Assembly (NCBI RefSeq): GCF_002217655.1
Contig: NZ_NEWK01000001.1
Coordinates: forward strand, 1,436,001 to 1,500,000
Source of the DNA: Geobacillus thermocatenulatus
GTDB lineage: Bacteria; Bacillota; Bacilli; Bacillales; Anoxybacillaceae
Reading direction: 5' to 3'
Length of the DNA: 64,000 nucleotides
The notes under the pieces were generated by a model. That model saw only the letters and a list, made by a program, of their open reading frames with translations. It searched no databases and was not told where the DNA came from. Numbering within the stretch: the first letter of the stretch is position 1; every line of letters starts with the position of its first letter. Made by a program: the position numbers and the translations under genes. Shown here one piece after another: positions 1 to 9,977 of the stretch.

Positions 1-476
1 TCGTCAGCCGGCTGGCGGCTGGCGGCTTCCGCGACATCACCCGCATCGCGTCGAGCAATCCGGAAATGTGGCGCGATATTTTTATCCATAACAAGCATGA
101 ACTGCTTGCGCTCTTTGACCGCTGGATCGCCGAAATGGAGCGGCTGCGTTCGTTTGTCGAAGAAGAAAACAGCATCGCGATTTACCATTACTTTTTGGAG
201 GCGAAACAGTTTCGCGACGGGCTGCCGTCGAGAACGAAAGGAGCGATTCCGTCGTTTTACGATTTGTATGTCGACGTGCCGGATTATCCAGGCGTCATCT
301 CCGAAGTGACCGGCTATTTGGCCGAGGAAAACATCAGCATCACGAACATCCGCATCATTGAGACGCGCGAAGAAATTTACGGCGTGCTCCGCCTCAGCTT
401 CCAAAGCGAAGACGATCGGGCGCGGGCGAAAGCGTGCCTCGCCAAACATACGAACTATGCCACCTATGAAGGGTAG
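1..476 (+). CDS. tyrA: Prephenate dehydrogenase, C-terminal part
   Basis: The reading frame is open from the window edge, so only the C-terminal ~158 residues are present. They begin with the LAAGGFRDITRIASS stretch typical of the TyrA dimerisation domain and end in an ACT domain (from about YDLYVDVPDYPG to the stop), the usual tyrosine-feedback module of Bacillus TyrA. TyrA oxidises prephenate to 4-hydroxyphenylpyruvate in tyrosine synthesis. aroA follows after about 27 nt, as in the B. subtilis aromatic supraoperon. The identity rests on family knowledge plus gene order. Confidence 0.9.
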   Translation, partial: VSRLAAGGFRDITRIASSNPEMWRDIFIHNKHELLALFDRWIAEMERLRSFVEEENSIAIYHYFLEAKQFRDGLPSRTKGAIPSFYDLYVDVPDYPGVISEVTGYLAEENISITNIRIIETREEIYGVLRLSFQSEDDRARAKACLAKHTNYATYEG

Positions 477-503
477 CAAGGAAAAACAATGGAGGGATTT
501 TGC

Positions 504-1787
504 ATGCAGTTGCCAACCAACGTGTCGTCGCTCCGAGGAATGATCGAAGTCCCCGGCGACAAATCGATTTCCCATCGCGCCGTCATGCTCGGGGCGCTTG
601 CTTCTGGACGGACGGTGATTGACCATTTTTTGCCTGGGGCGGACTGTTTAAGCACGATCGACTGTTTCCGGAAACTCGGCGTTGACATTCGCCAGGACGG
701 GACGACAGTCGTTGTCGAAGGAGCCGGTCCCGGCGGGCTGCGCGAGCCGGCCGCGGTGCTTGATGTCGGCAACTCCGGAACGACGGCGCGCCTGCTTTTG
801 GGCATTTTGGCCGGCCAGCCGTTTCACGCCTGCCTTGTCGGCGATGAATCGATCGCCAAGCGGCCGATGGGGCGGGTGACGAAACCGCTTCGCGAAATGG
901 GAGCGCGTATTGACGGGCGTGAGGGCGGCAATTATACGCCGCTTTCCATCCGCGGCGGCGCGCTTCGTCCGCTTCGCTACACTTCGCCGGTGGCGAGCGC
1001 GCAAGTGAAATCAGCCGTTTTGCTTGCGGGCTTGTTCACCGACGGTGTAACGTCGGTCACCGAGCCGCACCGCTCGCGCGACCATACCGAGCGGATGGTT
1101 CGGTTGTTTGGCGGTGAAGTGAATGTGGATGGCTTGACTGTCTCGGTGACCGGTCCGCAACGCTTGCGCGGGGCGCACATTTACGTTCCCGGCGATATTT
1201 CGTCAGCTGCCTTTTTCCTTGTCGCCGGCGCTATTGTGCCGAACAGCGAAATTACGCTGAAAAACGTCGGCTTAAATCCAACGCGGACCGGCATCATCGA
1301 TGTGCTTACACAAATGGGGGCGGATATGGCGATTGACAACGTCCGCAACGAGGAAACCGAGCCGGTCGGTGATATGACCATCCGCACGTCGATGCTTCAG
1401 GCGGTCGAAATCGGCGGGGATCTGATTCCAAGATTGATCGACGAAATTCCGATCATTGCCTTGCTCGCGACGCAGGCAGAAGGAACGACCGTCATCAAAG
1501 ACGCGAGCGAACTGAAGGTGAAAGAGACGAATCGGATCCATACGGTCGTCACTGAGTTGAAAAAACTCGGCGCTGACATCGAAGCAACCGACGACGGCAT
1601 GATCATCCGCGGCAAAACGCCGCTTTATGCCGATGGGATTGTTGTCGACAGCCATGGCGACCACCGCATCGGCATGATGCTCGCCGTTGCTGCCTGCATC
1701 GCTAAAGGGACGGTCCGCCTCGAGCGTTCGGAAGCGGTCGCCGTTTCCTATCCGGCGTTTTTTGCCGATCTCCGCTCGCTGCTGTAA
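504..1787 (+). CDS. aroA: 3-phosphoshikimate 1-carboxyvinyltransferase (EPSP synthase)
   Basis: Joins PEP and shikimate-3-phosphate in the shikimate pathway. The 427-residue protein carries the N-terminal GDKSISHRA substrate motif (Lys20), [11 protein letters not shown] in the first domain and LKVKETNRI near the C-terminus. An upstream in-frame ATG at 489 lies directly against the GGAGGG Shine-Dalgarno, so the ATG at 504 with about 8 nt spacing is preferred; it also gives the usual family length. B. subtilis calls this gene aroE. It probably shares a transcript with tyrA. Confidence 0.95.
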   Translation: MQLPTNVSSLRGMIEVPGDKSISHRAVMLGALASGRTVIDHFLPGADCLSTIDCFRKLGVDIRQDGTTVVVEGAGPGGLREPAAVLDVGNSGTTARLLLGILAGQPFHACLVGDESIAKRPMGRVTKPLREMGARIDGREGGNYTPLSIRGGALRPLRYTSPVASAQVKSAVLLAGLFTDGVTSVTEPHRSRDHTERMVRLFGGEVNVDGLTVSVTGPQRLRGAHIYVPGDISSAAFFLVAGAIVPNSEITLKNVGLNPTRTGIIDVLTQMGADMAIDNVRNEETEPVGDMTIRTSMLQAVEIGGDLIPRLIDEIPIIALLATQAEGTTVIKDASELKVKETNRIHTVVTELKKLGADIEATDDGMIIRGKTPLYADGIVVDSHGDHRIGMMLAVAACIAKGTVRLERSEAVAVSYPAFFADLRSLL

Positions 1788-1794
1788 AAGGCCT

Positions 1795-1825
1795 CCCGCC
1801 CCAAGCGGGCGGGCGGTCATATTTT
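1795..1825 (+). terminator. Possible aroA terminator
   Basis: A 7-bp GC stem (CCCGCCC / GGGCGGG) with a 5-nt loop follows the aroA stop. The T-rich tract is short and offset, so termination may be weak. Confidence 0.4.
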
Positions 1826-1874
1826 GCGTTGTTCGTTCATATATTGTCAGTGAGAGGAATTGGCTTCGCATTTT

Positions 1875-1890
1875 TTGAAAGCGGATACAT
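1875..1890 (+). promoter_or_regulatory. cre-like site (CcpA) upstream of ypiA
   Basis: TTGAAAGCGGATACAT fits all 16 positions of the Firmicutes catabolite-responsive element WTGNNARCGNWWWCAW. It sits in the 288-nt gap between aroA and ypiA. No clear promoter is visible beside it, so function is only inferred. Confidence 0.35.
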
Positions 1891-2075
1891 TCCCGGTTTC
1901 CGGCCGAAAAACGGCGCACCTTCCAGACAGCGAGCGGTTTGGTTGCGGAAACGGCCATGATCGATTATCATCATTCATGTTCCCGTTGTAACGGTACATA
2001 ACGATTTGAATGGCAAAGGCGGATGGGCTCCTGTGGGCGCCCGGCCGCCTGCCGCAAGAGAGGGCTGACGAAACC

Positions 2076-3920
<1,845 letters not shown>

Positions 3921-3922
<2 letters not shown>

Positions 3923-3950
3923 AAACCTTGCCGCCGGCAAGGTTTTTCTT
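3921..3950 (+). terminator. Intrinsic terminator after ypiB
   Basis: CCTTGCC and GGCAAGG pair around a 3-nt loop, with an A tract before and TTTTT after the stem, so it could act on both strands. Confidence 0.85.
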
Positions 3951-4010
3951 TTGCCGAAAAATATGGTATGGTGATGAAGGGAAGAAACTTTAAGGAAAAG
4001 GAGAGTACGA

Positions 4011-4466
4011 ATGAAGTGGACAGGCGAGGACGTCGCCCTCTATGAACGAGAGCGCGACTACATCGACACGGCGCTCCTTCCGCTTTTGCCGGTGGCTTTC
4101 GGCCAAGGAGCGAAGCGGCTCGCTTCCGGCGGGGAGCTTGTCGGGCTCATCGCGGCTGAGGTCGAGCGACAGCTGAAAGGCCGGTTGTTTTTGATGCCGT
4201 CGTTTGTGTATTTTGCCGATGAGCCGCGGGCGCTGCTTACCGAAAGGCTGGCCGATTGGACCAACCGGCTTAGGCGGGAAGGAATGAAGCATCTGTTTTA
4301 TGTGACGTGCGACCGTGCGTGGCAAGAGGGCGAAGAAGCTGACCGCGTTTGGTTCGTTCCCGTTGTTCCGCTCGAGAGCATGGGTGAATCGTACAAGCAC
4401 GAGCTTGTCAGAGAGCAGGCCGCCGAGCTGCTCCGCTTTCTCATCGGTCGATGGGCGCAAGAGTAG
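4011..4466 (+). CDS. ypiF: DUF2487 family protein YpiF
   Basis: A 151-residue soluble protein of unknown function, with the family start MKWTGEDVALYERERDYIDTA and a conserved middle (FLMPSFVYF). The AAGGAG ribosome site lies 9 nt before the ATG. In Bacillus the gene always sits just before the qcr operon. A hairpin without a T tract (4469-4493) follows it, so part of its transcript may run into qcrABC. Confidence 0.85.
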   Translation: MKWTGEDVALYERERDYIDTALLPLLPVAFGQGAKRLASGGELVGLIAAEVERQLKGRLFLMPSFVYFADEPRALLTERLADWTNRLRREGMKHLFYVTCDRAWQEGEEADRVWFVPVVPLESMGESYKHELVREQAAELLRFLIGRWAQE

Positions 4467-4501
4467 ATGCGGCAAAGTCCGACGTTTTGCCGCCTGCGAT
4501 A

Positions 4502-4530
4502 TTGACCTTGTCCAGCAATTGAGCTATCAT
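4502..4530 (+). promoter_or_regulatory. SigA-type promoter of qcrABC
   Basis: TTGACC and TATCAT are separated by 17 nt, about 80 nt upstream of the qcrA start. This is the best promoter match between ypiF and qcrA. Confidence 0.65.
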
Positions 4531-4610
4531 TAGAATGTCCTAGTTTTCCATATGTGTTATACATACAATCGTCCGGTGCGGACTTGATTTTGCATAGAGG
4601 GGGGAAGACG

Positions 4611-5120
4611 ATGAGCGACAACAAACATCGTGTAACGAGACGTCAGTTTTTAAACTACACGCTGACCGGCGTCGGCGGTTTTATGGCGGCAGGGATGCTG
4701 ATGCCGATGCTCCGTTTTGCTTTTGATCCGCTCTTGAAGGATGAAGCAGGGACAGATATGGTCGCGGTGGCAGACGTCAAAGAGATTACGACCGAACCAA
4801 AGCGCTTCGACTTTAAAGTGAAGGTGAAAGACGCTTGGTACGAGTCGGAAGAGCCAAAATCAGCATGGGTGTATAAAACGGACAAAGGGGAGATCATCGC
4901 CCTGTCGCCGATCTGCAAACACCTTGGCTGTACGGTCGACTGGAACACGGACAAAGAGCATCCGAACCAGTTTTTCTGTCCATGCCACTATGGGCGCTAT
5001 GAAAAGGACGGCACGAACGTTCCGGGGACGCCGCCGCAAGCTCCGCTTGACCGTTACGAGTACAAAGTGAAAGACGGCAAGCTGTATTTAGGCAAGGCGA
5101 AACCAAGAAAGGAGGCGTAA
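4611..5120 (+). CDS. qcrA: Menaquinol:cytochrome c reductase, Rieske iron-sulfur subunit
   Basis: Electron-transfer subunit of the Bacillus-type bc complex. The 169-residue protein starts with an Arg-rich stretch (RVTRRQF) and one hydrophobic segment (residues ~16-35) that anchors it and resembles a Tat signal. Both Rieske boxes are present: CKHLGC starting at Cys102 and CPCHYG with Cys123 to His126. The ATG at 4611 follows a GAGGGGGG ribosome site. qcrB and qcrC follow directly. Confidence 0.95.
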   Translation: MSDNKHRVTRRQFLNYTLTGVGGFMAAGMLMPMLRFAFDPLLKDEAGTDMVAVADVKEITTEPKRFDFKVKVKDAWYESEEPKSAWVYKTDKGEIIALSPICKHLGCTVDWNTDKEHPNQFFCPCHYGRYEKDGTNVPGTPPQAPLDRYEYKVKDGKLYLGKAKPRKEA

Positions 5121-5123
5121 TGC

Positions 5124-5798
5124 GTGTTAAACAAGCTGTATGACTGGGTCGATGAACGCTTAGATATTACGCCTTTATGGCGGGATATCGCCGATCACGA
5201 AGTTCCGGAGCACGTCAACCCCGCCCATCACTTTTCCGCCTTTGTCTATTGTTTCGGTGGGCTGACGTTTTTTGTCACGGTCATTCAAATTTTGTCAGGC
5301 ATGTTTTTGACGATGTACTACGTCCCGGATATTAAAAACGCATGGGAATCGGTGTATTACTTGCAAAACGAAGTGGCGTTCGGCCAAATTGTGCGCGGCA
5401 TGCACCACTGGGGGGCGAGCCTTGTCATCGTCATGATGTTCTTGCATACGCTGCGCGTCTTTTTCCAAGGGGCTTATAAAAAGCCGCGCGAAATGAACTG
5501 GATCGTCGGCGTATTGATCTTTATGGTGATGATGGGTCTTGGCTTCACCGGCTACTTGTTGCCGTGGGATATGAAAGCGCTGTTTGCGACGAAAGTTGGT
5601 TTGCAAATCGCGGAAGCGACGCCGCTCATTGGCCCGGCCATTAAGACGCTGTTGGCTGGGGACCCAGAAATTGTCGGCGCGCAAACGTTGACGCGCTTCT
5701 TTGCCATTCACGTCTTCTTCTTGCCGGCCGCTTTGCTCGGCTTGATGGCAGCGCACTTTTTAATGATTCGCAGACAAGGCATTTCCGGTCCGCTATGA
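5124..5798 (+). CDS. qcrB: Menaquinol:cytochrome c reductase, cytochrome b subunit
   Basis: A 224-residue cytochrome b6-type membrane subunit with four main hydrophobic segments. It carries His pairs in the second and fourth helices (RGMHHWGAS with HTLRVF, and FAIHVFF with AAHFLMI) for the two b hemes. Cys43 (VYCFGG) corresponds to the Cys that binds an extra heme covalently in Bacillus QcrB. The start is GTG with GGAGG 8 nt upstream, 3 nt after the qcrA stop. Confidence 0.95.
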   Translation: MLNKLYDWVDERLDITPLWRDIADHEVPEHVNPAHHFSAFVYCFGGLTFFVTVIQILSGMFLTMYYVPDIKNAWESVYYLQNEVAFGQIVRGMHHWGASLVIVMMFLHTLRVFFQGAYKKPREMNWIVGVLIFMVMMGLGFTGYLLPWDMKALFATKVGLQIAEATPLIGPAIKTLLAGDPEIVGAQTLTRFFAIHVFFLPAALLGLMAAHFLMIRRQGISGPL

Positions 5799-5848
5799 TC
5801 GGTCGATCCCGCGTTTAGAGGCGATAGAAAAAAGGAGGGAACCACGCA

Positions 5849-6613
5849 ATGCATCGCGGAAAAGGAATGAAATTCGTCGGCGATTCTCGTGTTCCCGCGG
5901 TGAGAAAGCCGAATATTCCAAAGGACTATTCGGAATATCCCGGGAAAACGGAAGTGTTTTGGCCGAACTTCCTGCTCAAGGAATGGTTGGTCGGATCGGT
6001 CTTTCTCGTCGGTTTCTTATGCTTGACGGTCGCCCATCCGTCGCCGCTTGAGCGGATCGCCGACCCGACGGACACGACGTACGTGCCGCTGCCTGACTGG
6101 TATTTCTTGTTCTTATACCAATTGCTCAAATATTCATATGCGTCTGGTCCGTATACGGTCGTCGGGGCGATCGTCATCCCGGGGCTGGCGTTCGGCGCGC
6201 TTTTGTTGGCGCCATTTTTGGATCGCGGTCCGGAGCGCCGCCCGTGGAAGCGTCCGGTGGCGACTGGTATGATGCTGTTGGCGCTTGCGGCGATGATTTA
6301 TTTGACATGGGAATCGGTCGTTACACACGACTGGAAAAAAGCGGCTGAACAAGGAAAAATTCGTGCGGAAGTGAAAATTGACACGAATGCGGAAGGCTAT
6401 AAAATCGCTCAAGCGAACACATGTACATCGTGCCACGGACAAAACTTGTCCGGCGGCGCTGGTCCGTCGCTCATCGGCACCGGCTTGAAGCCGGAAGAAA
6501 TCGCGAAGATTGCCAAGGAAGGGAAAGGCAACATGCCGGCTGGCGTCTTTAAAGGAACGGATGAAGAGCTGAAAAAGCTGTCCGAATTTATTGCCGGACT
6601 GAAAGCGGAATAA
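5849..6613 (+). CDS. qcrC: Menaquinol:cytochrome c reductase, cytochrome b/c subunit
   Basis: A fusion typical of Bacillaceae. The N-terminal ~150 residues hold three membrane helices of the subunit-IV type (with PDWYFLFLYQLLKYSY). The C-terminal domain is a small cytochrome c with the heme motif CTSCH at residues 192-196, and the Met-containing GNMPAGVF stretch is the likely sixth-ligand region. It receives electrons from QcrA and passes them to cytochrome c or oxidase. It ends the operon at a strong terminator. Confidence 0.95.
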   Translation: MHRGKGMKFVGDSRVPAVRKPNIPKDYSEYPGKTEVFWPNFLLKEWLVGSVFLVGFLCLTVAHPSPLERIADPTDTTYVPLPDWYFLFLYQLLKYSYASGPYTVVGAIVIPGLAFGALLLAPFLDRGPERRPWKRPVATGMMLLALAAMIYLTWESVVTHDWKKAAEQGKIRAEVKIDTNAEGYKIAQANTCTSCHGQNLSGGAGPSLIGTGLKPEEIAKIAKEGKGNMPAGVFKGTDEELKKLSEFIAGLKAE

Positions 6614-6623
6614 TCGTTTCGAC

Positions 6624-6660
6624 ACGAAAAAGCTGACTCGCGTTAGTCAGCTTTTTTCGT
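6624..6660 (+). terminator. Terminator of the qcr operon
   Basis: AAAAAGCTGACT and AGTCAGCTTTTT form a 12-bp stem with a 6-nt loop and a T tract. Confidence 0.85.
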
Positions 6661-6688
6661 GCCAACATGAAACCGAGGCGAGGTGCAG

Positions 6689-7312
6689 ATGATGGCATGG
6701 CTTTATGCGCTGTTGGCTTCCCGGCCGGTTGTTTGGCTGCTCTTGTTCGTCAACGCAGCCGGCACCATCTATGGATATTATTGGTATCGTTATCAACTTG
6801 CCGATACGCCGCCCGTCTTTTTGCCGTTTGTTCCCGACAGTCCGACGGCAAGCCTTTTTTTTCTTGTCGTCCTTGTGGCATGGCTTTTCGGCAGGTCGGC
6901 GCCGCTTTTTGAAGCGTTGGCTTTGGTGACGCTTGTGAAGTATGGAATTTGGGCGGTCGTGATGAATGTGCTCGTTTGGCGCGTTACCGGCACGCTGGAT
7001 TGGGCCGGCTGGATGCTCATCGTTTCGCACGGGGCGATGGCGATCGAAGGAATGCTGTACGCCCGGTTTTATCGATTCCGCTTCCTTCACCTTATGCTGG
7101 CGGCCGTGTGGACGCTGCATAACGATATCATCGACTACGTTTTTGGCATGATGCCGCGCTATAGTGTGCTGGCTGACTACGCCAACGAAATCGGCTATTT
7201 TACGTTTTGGTTGAGCATCGCATCGATTGCCGCTGCGTATCAGCTTGGCGTCCGCTTCCGGCGCCAGCCGCTTCTGCCGGGCGGCATGTCTTTCCGGCAG
7301 GCATCAGAGTAG
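6689..7312 (+). CDS. ypjA: DUF1405 membrane protein YpjA
   Basis: An integral membrane protein of ~207 residues with about six hydrophobic segments and several acidic/aromatic positions inside the membrane region (LHNDIIDYVFG). Function is unknown. It lies between qcrC and ypjB as in B. subtilis. Three starts are possible (GTG 6683, ATG 6689, ATG 6692). The GTG overlaps the GAGGTG ribosome site, so one of the two ATGs is more likely. Confidence 0.8.
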   Translation: MMAWLYALLASRPVVWLLLFVNAAGTIYGYYWYRYQLADTPPVFLPFVPDSPTASLFFLVVLVAWLFGRSAPLFEALALVTLVKYGIWAVVMNVLVWRVTGTLDWAGWMLIVSHGAMAIEGMLYARFYRFRFLHLMLAAVWTLHNDIIDYVFGMMPRYSVLADYANEIGYFTFWLSIASIAAAYQLGVRFRRQPLLPGGMSFRQASE

Positions 7313-7341
7313 AACGTTGAACACAAGGAGGAACGTTGGGC

Positions 7342-7604
7342 GGCAGCTTTCTATATAGATGCAACGAAGAAGTTTACCATATCCTTGACGAAAAAAGCGG
7401 TTTGTCCATTTTCGACTGTCGAAGGCAAGCCACAAGCTTGCCTCCGTCACGCCTTGGCGTGACGGAAGACCGAACAACCGCCTGCCCCCCTAGACCCATA
7501 TATGGGTCTGGAAGCGGCGTTGTTCGGTCCCCCGACAGTCGATCGAATACTCGGTAAAAGGTGCAAATGGTAAAGCTTCGAATTACATCTATATAGCAGT
7601 TGCC
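7342..7604. repeat. Multi-arm palindromic (cloverleaf) element
   Basis: A ~263-bp insertion between ypjA and ypjB made of nested inverted repeats. Outer arms 7351-7380 and 7567-7596 match in about 25 of 30 positions (both read CTATATAGATG inward). A 10-bp perfect stem (7412-7421 / 7533-7542) closes three arms: an 8-bp hairpin (7423-7443), a 10-bp hairpin with a 2-nt loop (7444-7465), and a long arm (7468-7482 / 7516-7529) with an inner 18-bp perfect palindrome (7492-7509). No protein is encoded. It resembles a MITE or a structured RNA; I do not recognise the family. Confidence 0.8.
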
Positions 7605-7659
7605 TGGTCTACTCTTGTCCACTCCTTCATACATTGTACTAGTGGATGAGGGAGGGACG

Positions 7660-8451
7660 ATGATGAAGCGAATCGGGCTAGCCATGTTGTTGTCGCTCGC
7701 CTTTTTATGGCCAGCGCCCATTGGCGCGGCTGGACAAACAAACGGTTGGGAGCAGTTGGACGATCTTTCCGACGAGGCGCTGCAATTGGCGAAAAACGGT
7801 CGTTTTGCCGAAGCCAAAGAAGTGCTCCGCTATTTTTCCGATCGGTTTTTCTCCCTTGGGGCAAAAGAACGGTTGAAATCGGCCGATGAATTGCGGGCGG
7901 TGACCGTGACGCACGAGCAGGCAGTCAAGGCGATGACGGCGCCGATCTCCGCGGAAGACAAAGTGGCGGCGATCACCCAGTTTCGCCTTGTTGTTGACGC
8001 CATCCATTCGACATACCAGCCGCTTTGGACGGAGATGGAGCCAGCTGTCATGGAGGCGTTTGCCGCGGTCGAAAAGGCGGTGCAACAAGGCGAGCAGAAA
8101 GCGTATGCCGCTGCCCTCCGCCAGTTGCTTGACCGTTATACATTGATCGAGCCGAGTGTGAAAATCGACGTGCCGCCGGATATCGCGACAAAGGTCGATG
8201 ACGATCTTGAGGCGTTGCAGGCCGCCGCGTTTTGGCAGCGCAGCGAAGACGAGCAGCGTGAGCAGCTCGCCGATGCGCGTCAAGATCTTGAAGCGCTGTT
8301 TGCTGGAGTGAAAAAGGACGAAGCTGATCCGTCGCTGATTTGGGTGATGATTTCCACTGGCGGAGTGATCGTGTTGACGCTGACGTACGTTGGCTGGCGG
8401 AAGTACAAAGGAGAAAAGGAAGAGAAGCGGGCGCGGCAGCCGGAAGACTAA
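7660..8451 (+). CDS. ypjB: Sporulation protein YpjB
   Basis: A 263-residue secreted/anchored protein. It has an N-terminal signal-like segment (MKRIGLAMLLSLAFLWPAPIGAA), a long helical acidic domain, and one C-terminal transmembrane helix (about 230-250, LIWVMISTGGVIVLTL) followed by a basic tail. It matches the YpjB family, which is linked to sporulation in Bacillus. The start at the paired ATGs follows GGAGGG. The promoter must lie within or beside the cloverleaf element upstream. Confidence 0.8.
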   Translation: MMKRIGLAMLLSLAFLWPAPIGAAGQTNGWEQLDDLSDEALQLAKNGRFAEAKEVLRYFSDRFFSLGAKERLKSADELRAVTVTHEQAVKAMTAPISAEDKVAAITQFRLVVDAIHSTYQPLWTEMEPAVMEAFAAVEKAVQQGEQKAYAAALRQLLDRYTLIEPSVKIDVPPDIATKVDDDLEALQAAAFWQRSEDEQREQLADARQDLEALFAGVKKDEADPSLIWVMISTGGVIVLTLTYVGWRKYKGEKEEKRARQPED

Positions 8452-8468
8452 GCACCAGCGCTTTTTGC

Positions 8469-8500
8469 GAGGGGGGAAATGTTTCCCCCTCTTTTTTGTT
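8469..8500 (+). terminator. Terminator after ypjB
   Basis: GAGGGGGGAAA and TTTCCCCCTC pair around a tiny loop, followed by TTTTTTG. Confidence 0.85.
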
Positions 8501-8578
8501 TTCCCGTCGCTTTGTGCAAGCACCGCCCCGGCACTTTCAAGCGGCGCTTGCCGGGCTTGTCCCGGTTGGGCTTTCGCG

Positions 8579-8625
8579 CCAGCGGCTTTTCATGGCTCCA
8601 GCGGCTTTTCATGGCTCCAGCGGCT
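8579..8625. repeat. 19-bp tandem repeat at the ypjC 3' end
   Basis: CCAGCGGCTTTTCATGGCT occurs twice head to tail (8579-8597, 8598-8616), with the first 9 bases a third time. The copies overlap the stop codon of the minus-strand ypjC gene, so the stop is duplicated in frame context. Confidence 0.85.
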
Positions 8626-9481
8626 GCTTTTGTTCGTCGAGCGTAAACCCTTCGCCGAGTACGTCATGCACATCGGTCACGGCGACGAACGCATGCGGAT
8701 CAACGGATATAATGACACTTTTTAAGCGCGGCAGTTCGTTTTTGGCGACGACGCAATACAAGACGTCGCGGTCGCGCTTCGTATACGAGCCGCGCCCTTT
8801 CAGCACGGTGACGCCGCGCTCCATCTCTGTCAAGATCCGGTTGGCGATCTCTTCGCTTTTTTCTGAGATGATGGTCGCCCCTTTTGCCGCATAGCCGCCT
8901 TCCTGCAGAAAATCAATGACCCGGGCGGCGATAAAGACGGCGACCAACGTATACATCGCCTCGCGGTATGACAGGTAAAGAAGAAGCGACAACGTGATGA
9001 CGGCGGCGTCAAAGGCAAACATCGTTTTGCCCATGCTGATGCCTTTATATTTATGGACGAGACGGGCGATAATATCGACGCCTCCGGTTGTGCCGCCGTA
9101 GCGGAAAATAATGCCGAGGCCGACGCCGATAAAGACGCCGGCAAACAAGGCGGCGAGCGTCATGTCATGTCGAAGCGGCATATGAATCATGTAGCGTTGA
9201 AAGATGGACAAAAAGACGGAAACGGCGACCGTGCCGATGACGGTATAGAGAAACGTCTGGCGGCCGAGCAGCTTCCAGCCGATGAAAAAGAGCGGAATGT
9301 TGAGCGCCAAGTTGGTGATCGCTGGATCCAGTCCGAACAAAAAATAAAGAAGAAGCGTAATGCCGGTAAACCCGCCTTCCGCCAAATTGTTTTGCATGTT
9401 GAAATGAACGAGCCCGAAAGCGAAAATGGCGGCGCCAAGCAAAATAAACAAGCAGTTTTTGATCTTGAGTCCAAAAATCAT
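8609..9481 (-). CDS. ypjC: YitT/DUF2179 family membrane protein YpjC
   Basis: A 290-residue protein with about five hydrophobic segments in the first ~190 residues. A C-terminal soluble DUF2179 domain follows (KGRGSYTKRDRDVLYCVVAKNELPRLK and DPHAFVAVTDVHDVLGEGF), which resembles a regulatory ligand-binding fold. Transport or sensing is likely but the substrate is unknown. The ATG follows GGAGGGACGGT. The gene is divergent from the mazG-dapB operon. Confidence 0.85.
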   Translation of the reverse strand: MIFGLKIKNCLFILLGAAIFAFGLVHFNMQNNLAEGGFTGITLLLYFLFGLDPAITNLALNIPLFFIGWKLLGRQTFLYTVIGTVAVSVFLSIFQRYMIHMPLRHDMTLAALFAGVFIGVGLGIIFRYGGTTGGVDIIARLVHKYKGISMGKTMFAFDAAVITLSLLLYLSYREAMYTLVAVFIAARVIDFLQEGGYAAKGATIISEKSEEIANRILTEMERGVTVLKGRGSYTKRDRDVLYCVVAKNELPRLKSVIISVDPHAFVAVTDVHDVLGEGFTLDEQKQPLEP

Positions 9482-9518
9482 ACCGTCCCTCCGTCCGCAA
9501 AAATAGTCGGCGCCCTTA

Positions 9519-9547
9519 ATTATAGAGGAACTTGTCCATATAGGCAA
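9519..9547 (-). promoter_or_regulatory. SigA-type promoter of ypjC
   Basis: On the minus strand TTGCCT and TATAAT are separated by 17 nt, with the -10 box ~38 nt before the start codon. Confidence 0.7.
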
Positions 9548-9589
9548 TGACGAGCGAAAACGGACGGAATTGACAGCGGGCGAAAACAT

Positions 9590-9618
9590 TTGTCAAATGC
9601 GCCGCTTTTCGCTAACAT
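9590..9618 (+). promoter_or_regulatory. Candidate promoter of the mazG-dapB operon
   Basis: TTGTCA-17-TAACAT lies just before the GAGGTG ribosome site. A second possible box, TTGACA at 9570, has a poorer partner. Confidence 0.45.
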
Positions 9619-9641
9619 GAAAACAGACGAGGTGACAAGCC

Positions 9642-9977
9642 ATGCAGGAGAAAACGATGAAACAAATGCAACAGGAAGTGGATGACTATATCAGTCAATT
9701 CAAAGAAGGCTATTTCAGCCCGCTCGCCATGCTGGCGCGGCTGACGGAAGAGCTCGGCGAGCTGGCGCGCGAGGTGAACCATTACTACGGGGAAAAACCG
9801 AAAAAGGCGACCGAACAAGAAAAAACGGTGGAAGAAGAGCTGGGCGATTTGCTGTTTGTGCTCATTTGCTTCGCCAATTCGCTCGGCATTGATTTGCAGG
9901 CGGCGCACGACCGGGTGATGGACAAATTTCGCACCCGCGACCGCGACCGCTGGACGCGGAAGGAGGAAGGATCATGA
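9642..9977 (+). CDS. ypjD: MazG-like nucleotide pyrophosphohydrolase YpjD
   Basis: A 111-residue all-helical MazG-fold protein with the metal-binding pattern [13 protein letters not shown] followed by [19 protein letters not shown]. The family hydrolyses nucleoside triphosphates to monophosphate plus pyrophosphate, usually as house-cleaning. Its stop overlaps the dapB start by 4 nt (ATGA), so the two are translationally coupled as in B. subtilis. Confidence 0.88.
   Translation: MQEKTMKQMQQEVDDYISQFKEGYFSPLAMLARLTEELGELAREVNHYYGEKPKKATEQEKTVEEELGDLLFVLICFANSLGIDLQAAHDRVMDKFRTRDRDRWTRKEEGS

Noticed and set aside
1272..1958. 228-codon minus-strand frame over aroA
   Set aside because: Shadow of aroA; no coherent protein pattern and no initiation signal.
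7336..7557. 73-codon frame across the palindromic element
   Set aside because: Its sequence is dictated by the inverted repeats and it has no homologous pattern; the structure explains the interval better.
8579..8625. Tandem repeats as a CRISPR remnant
   Set aside because: Direct head-to-tail copies without spacers; no cas genes or other repeat-spacer arrays in the window.
9570..9598. TTGACA-17-TCAAAT as the main mazG-dapB promoter
   Set aside because: The -10 hexamer is poor; the TTGTCA-17-TAACAT pair 20 nt downstream is a better overall match.
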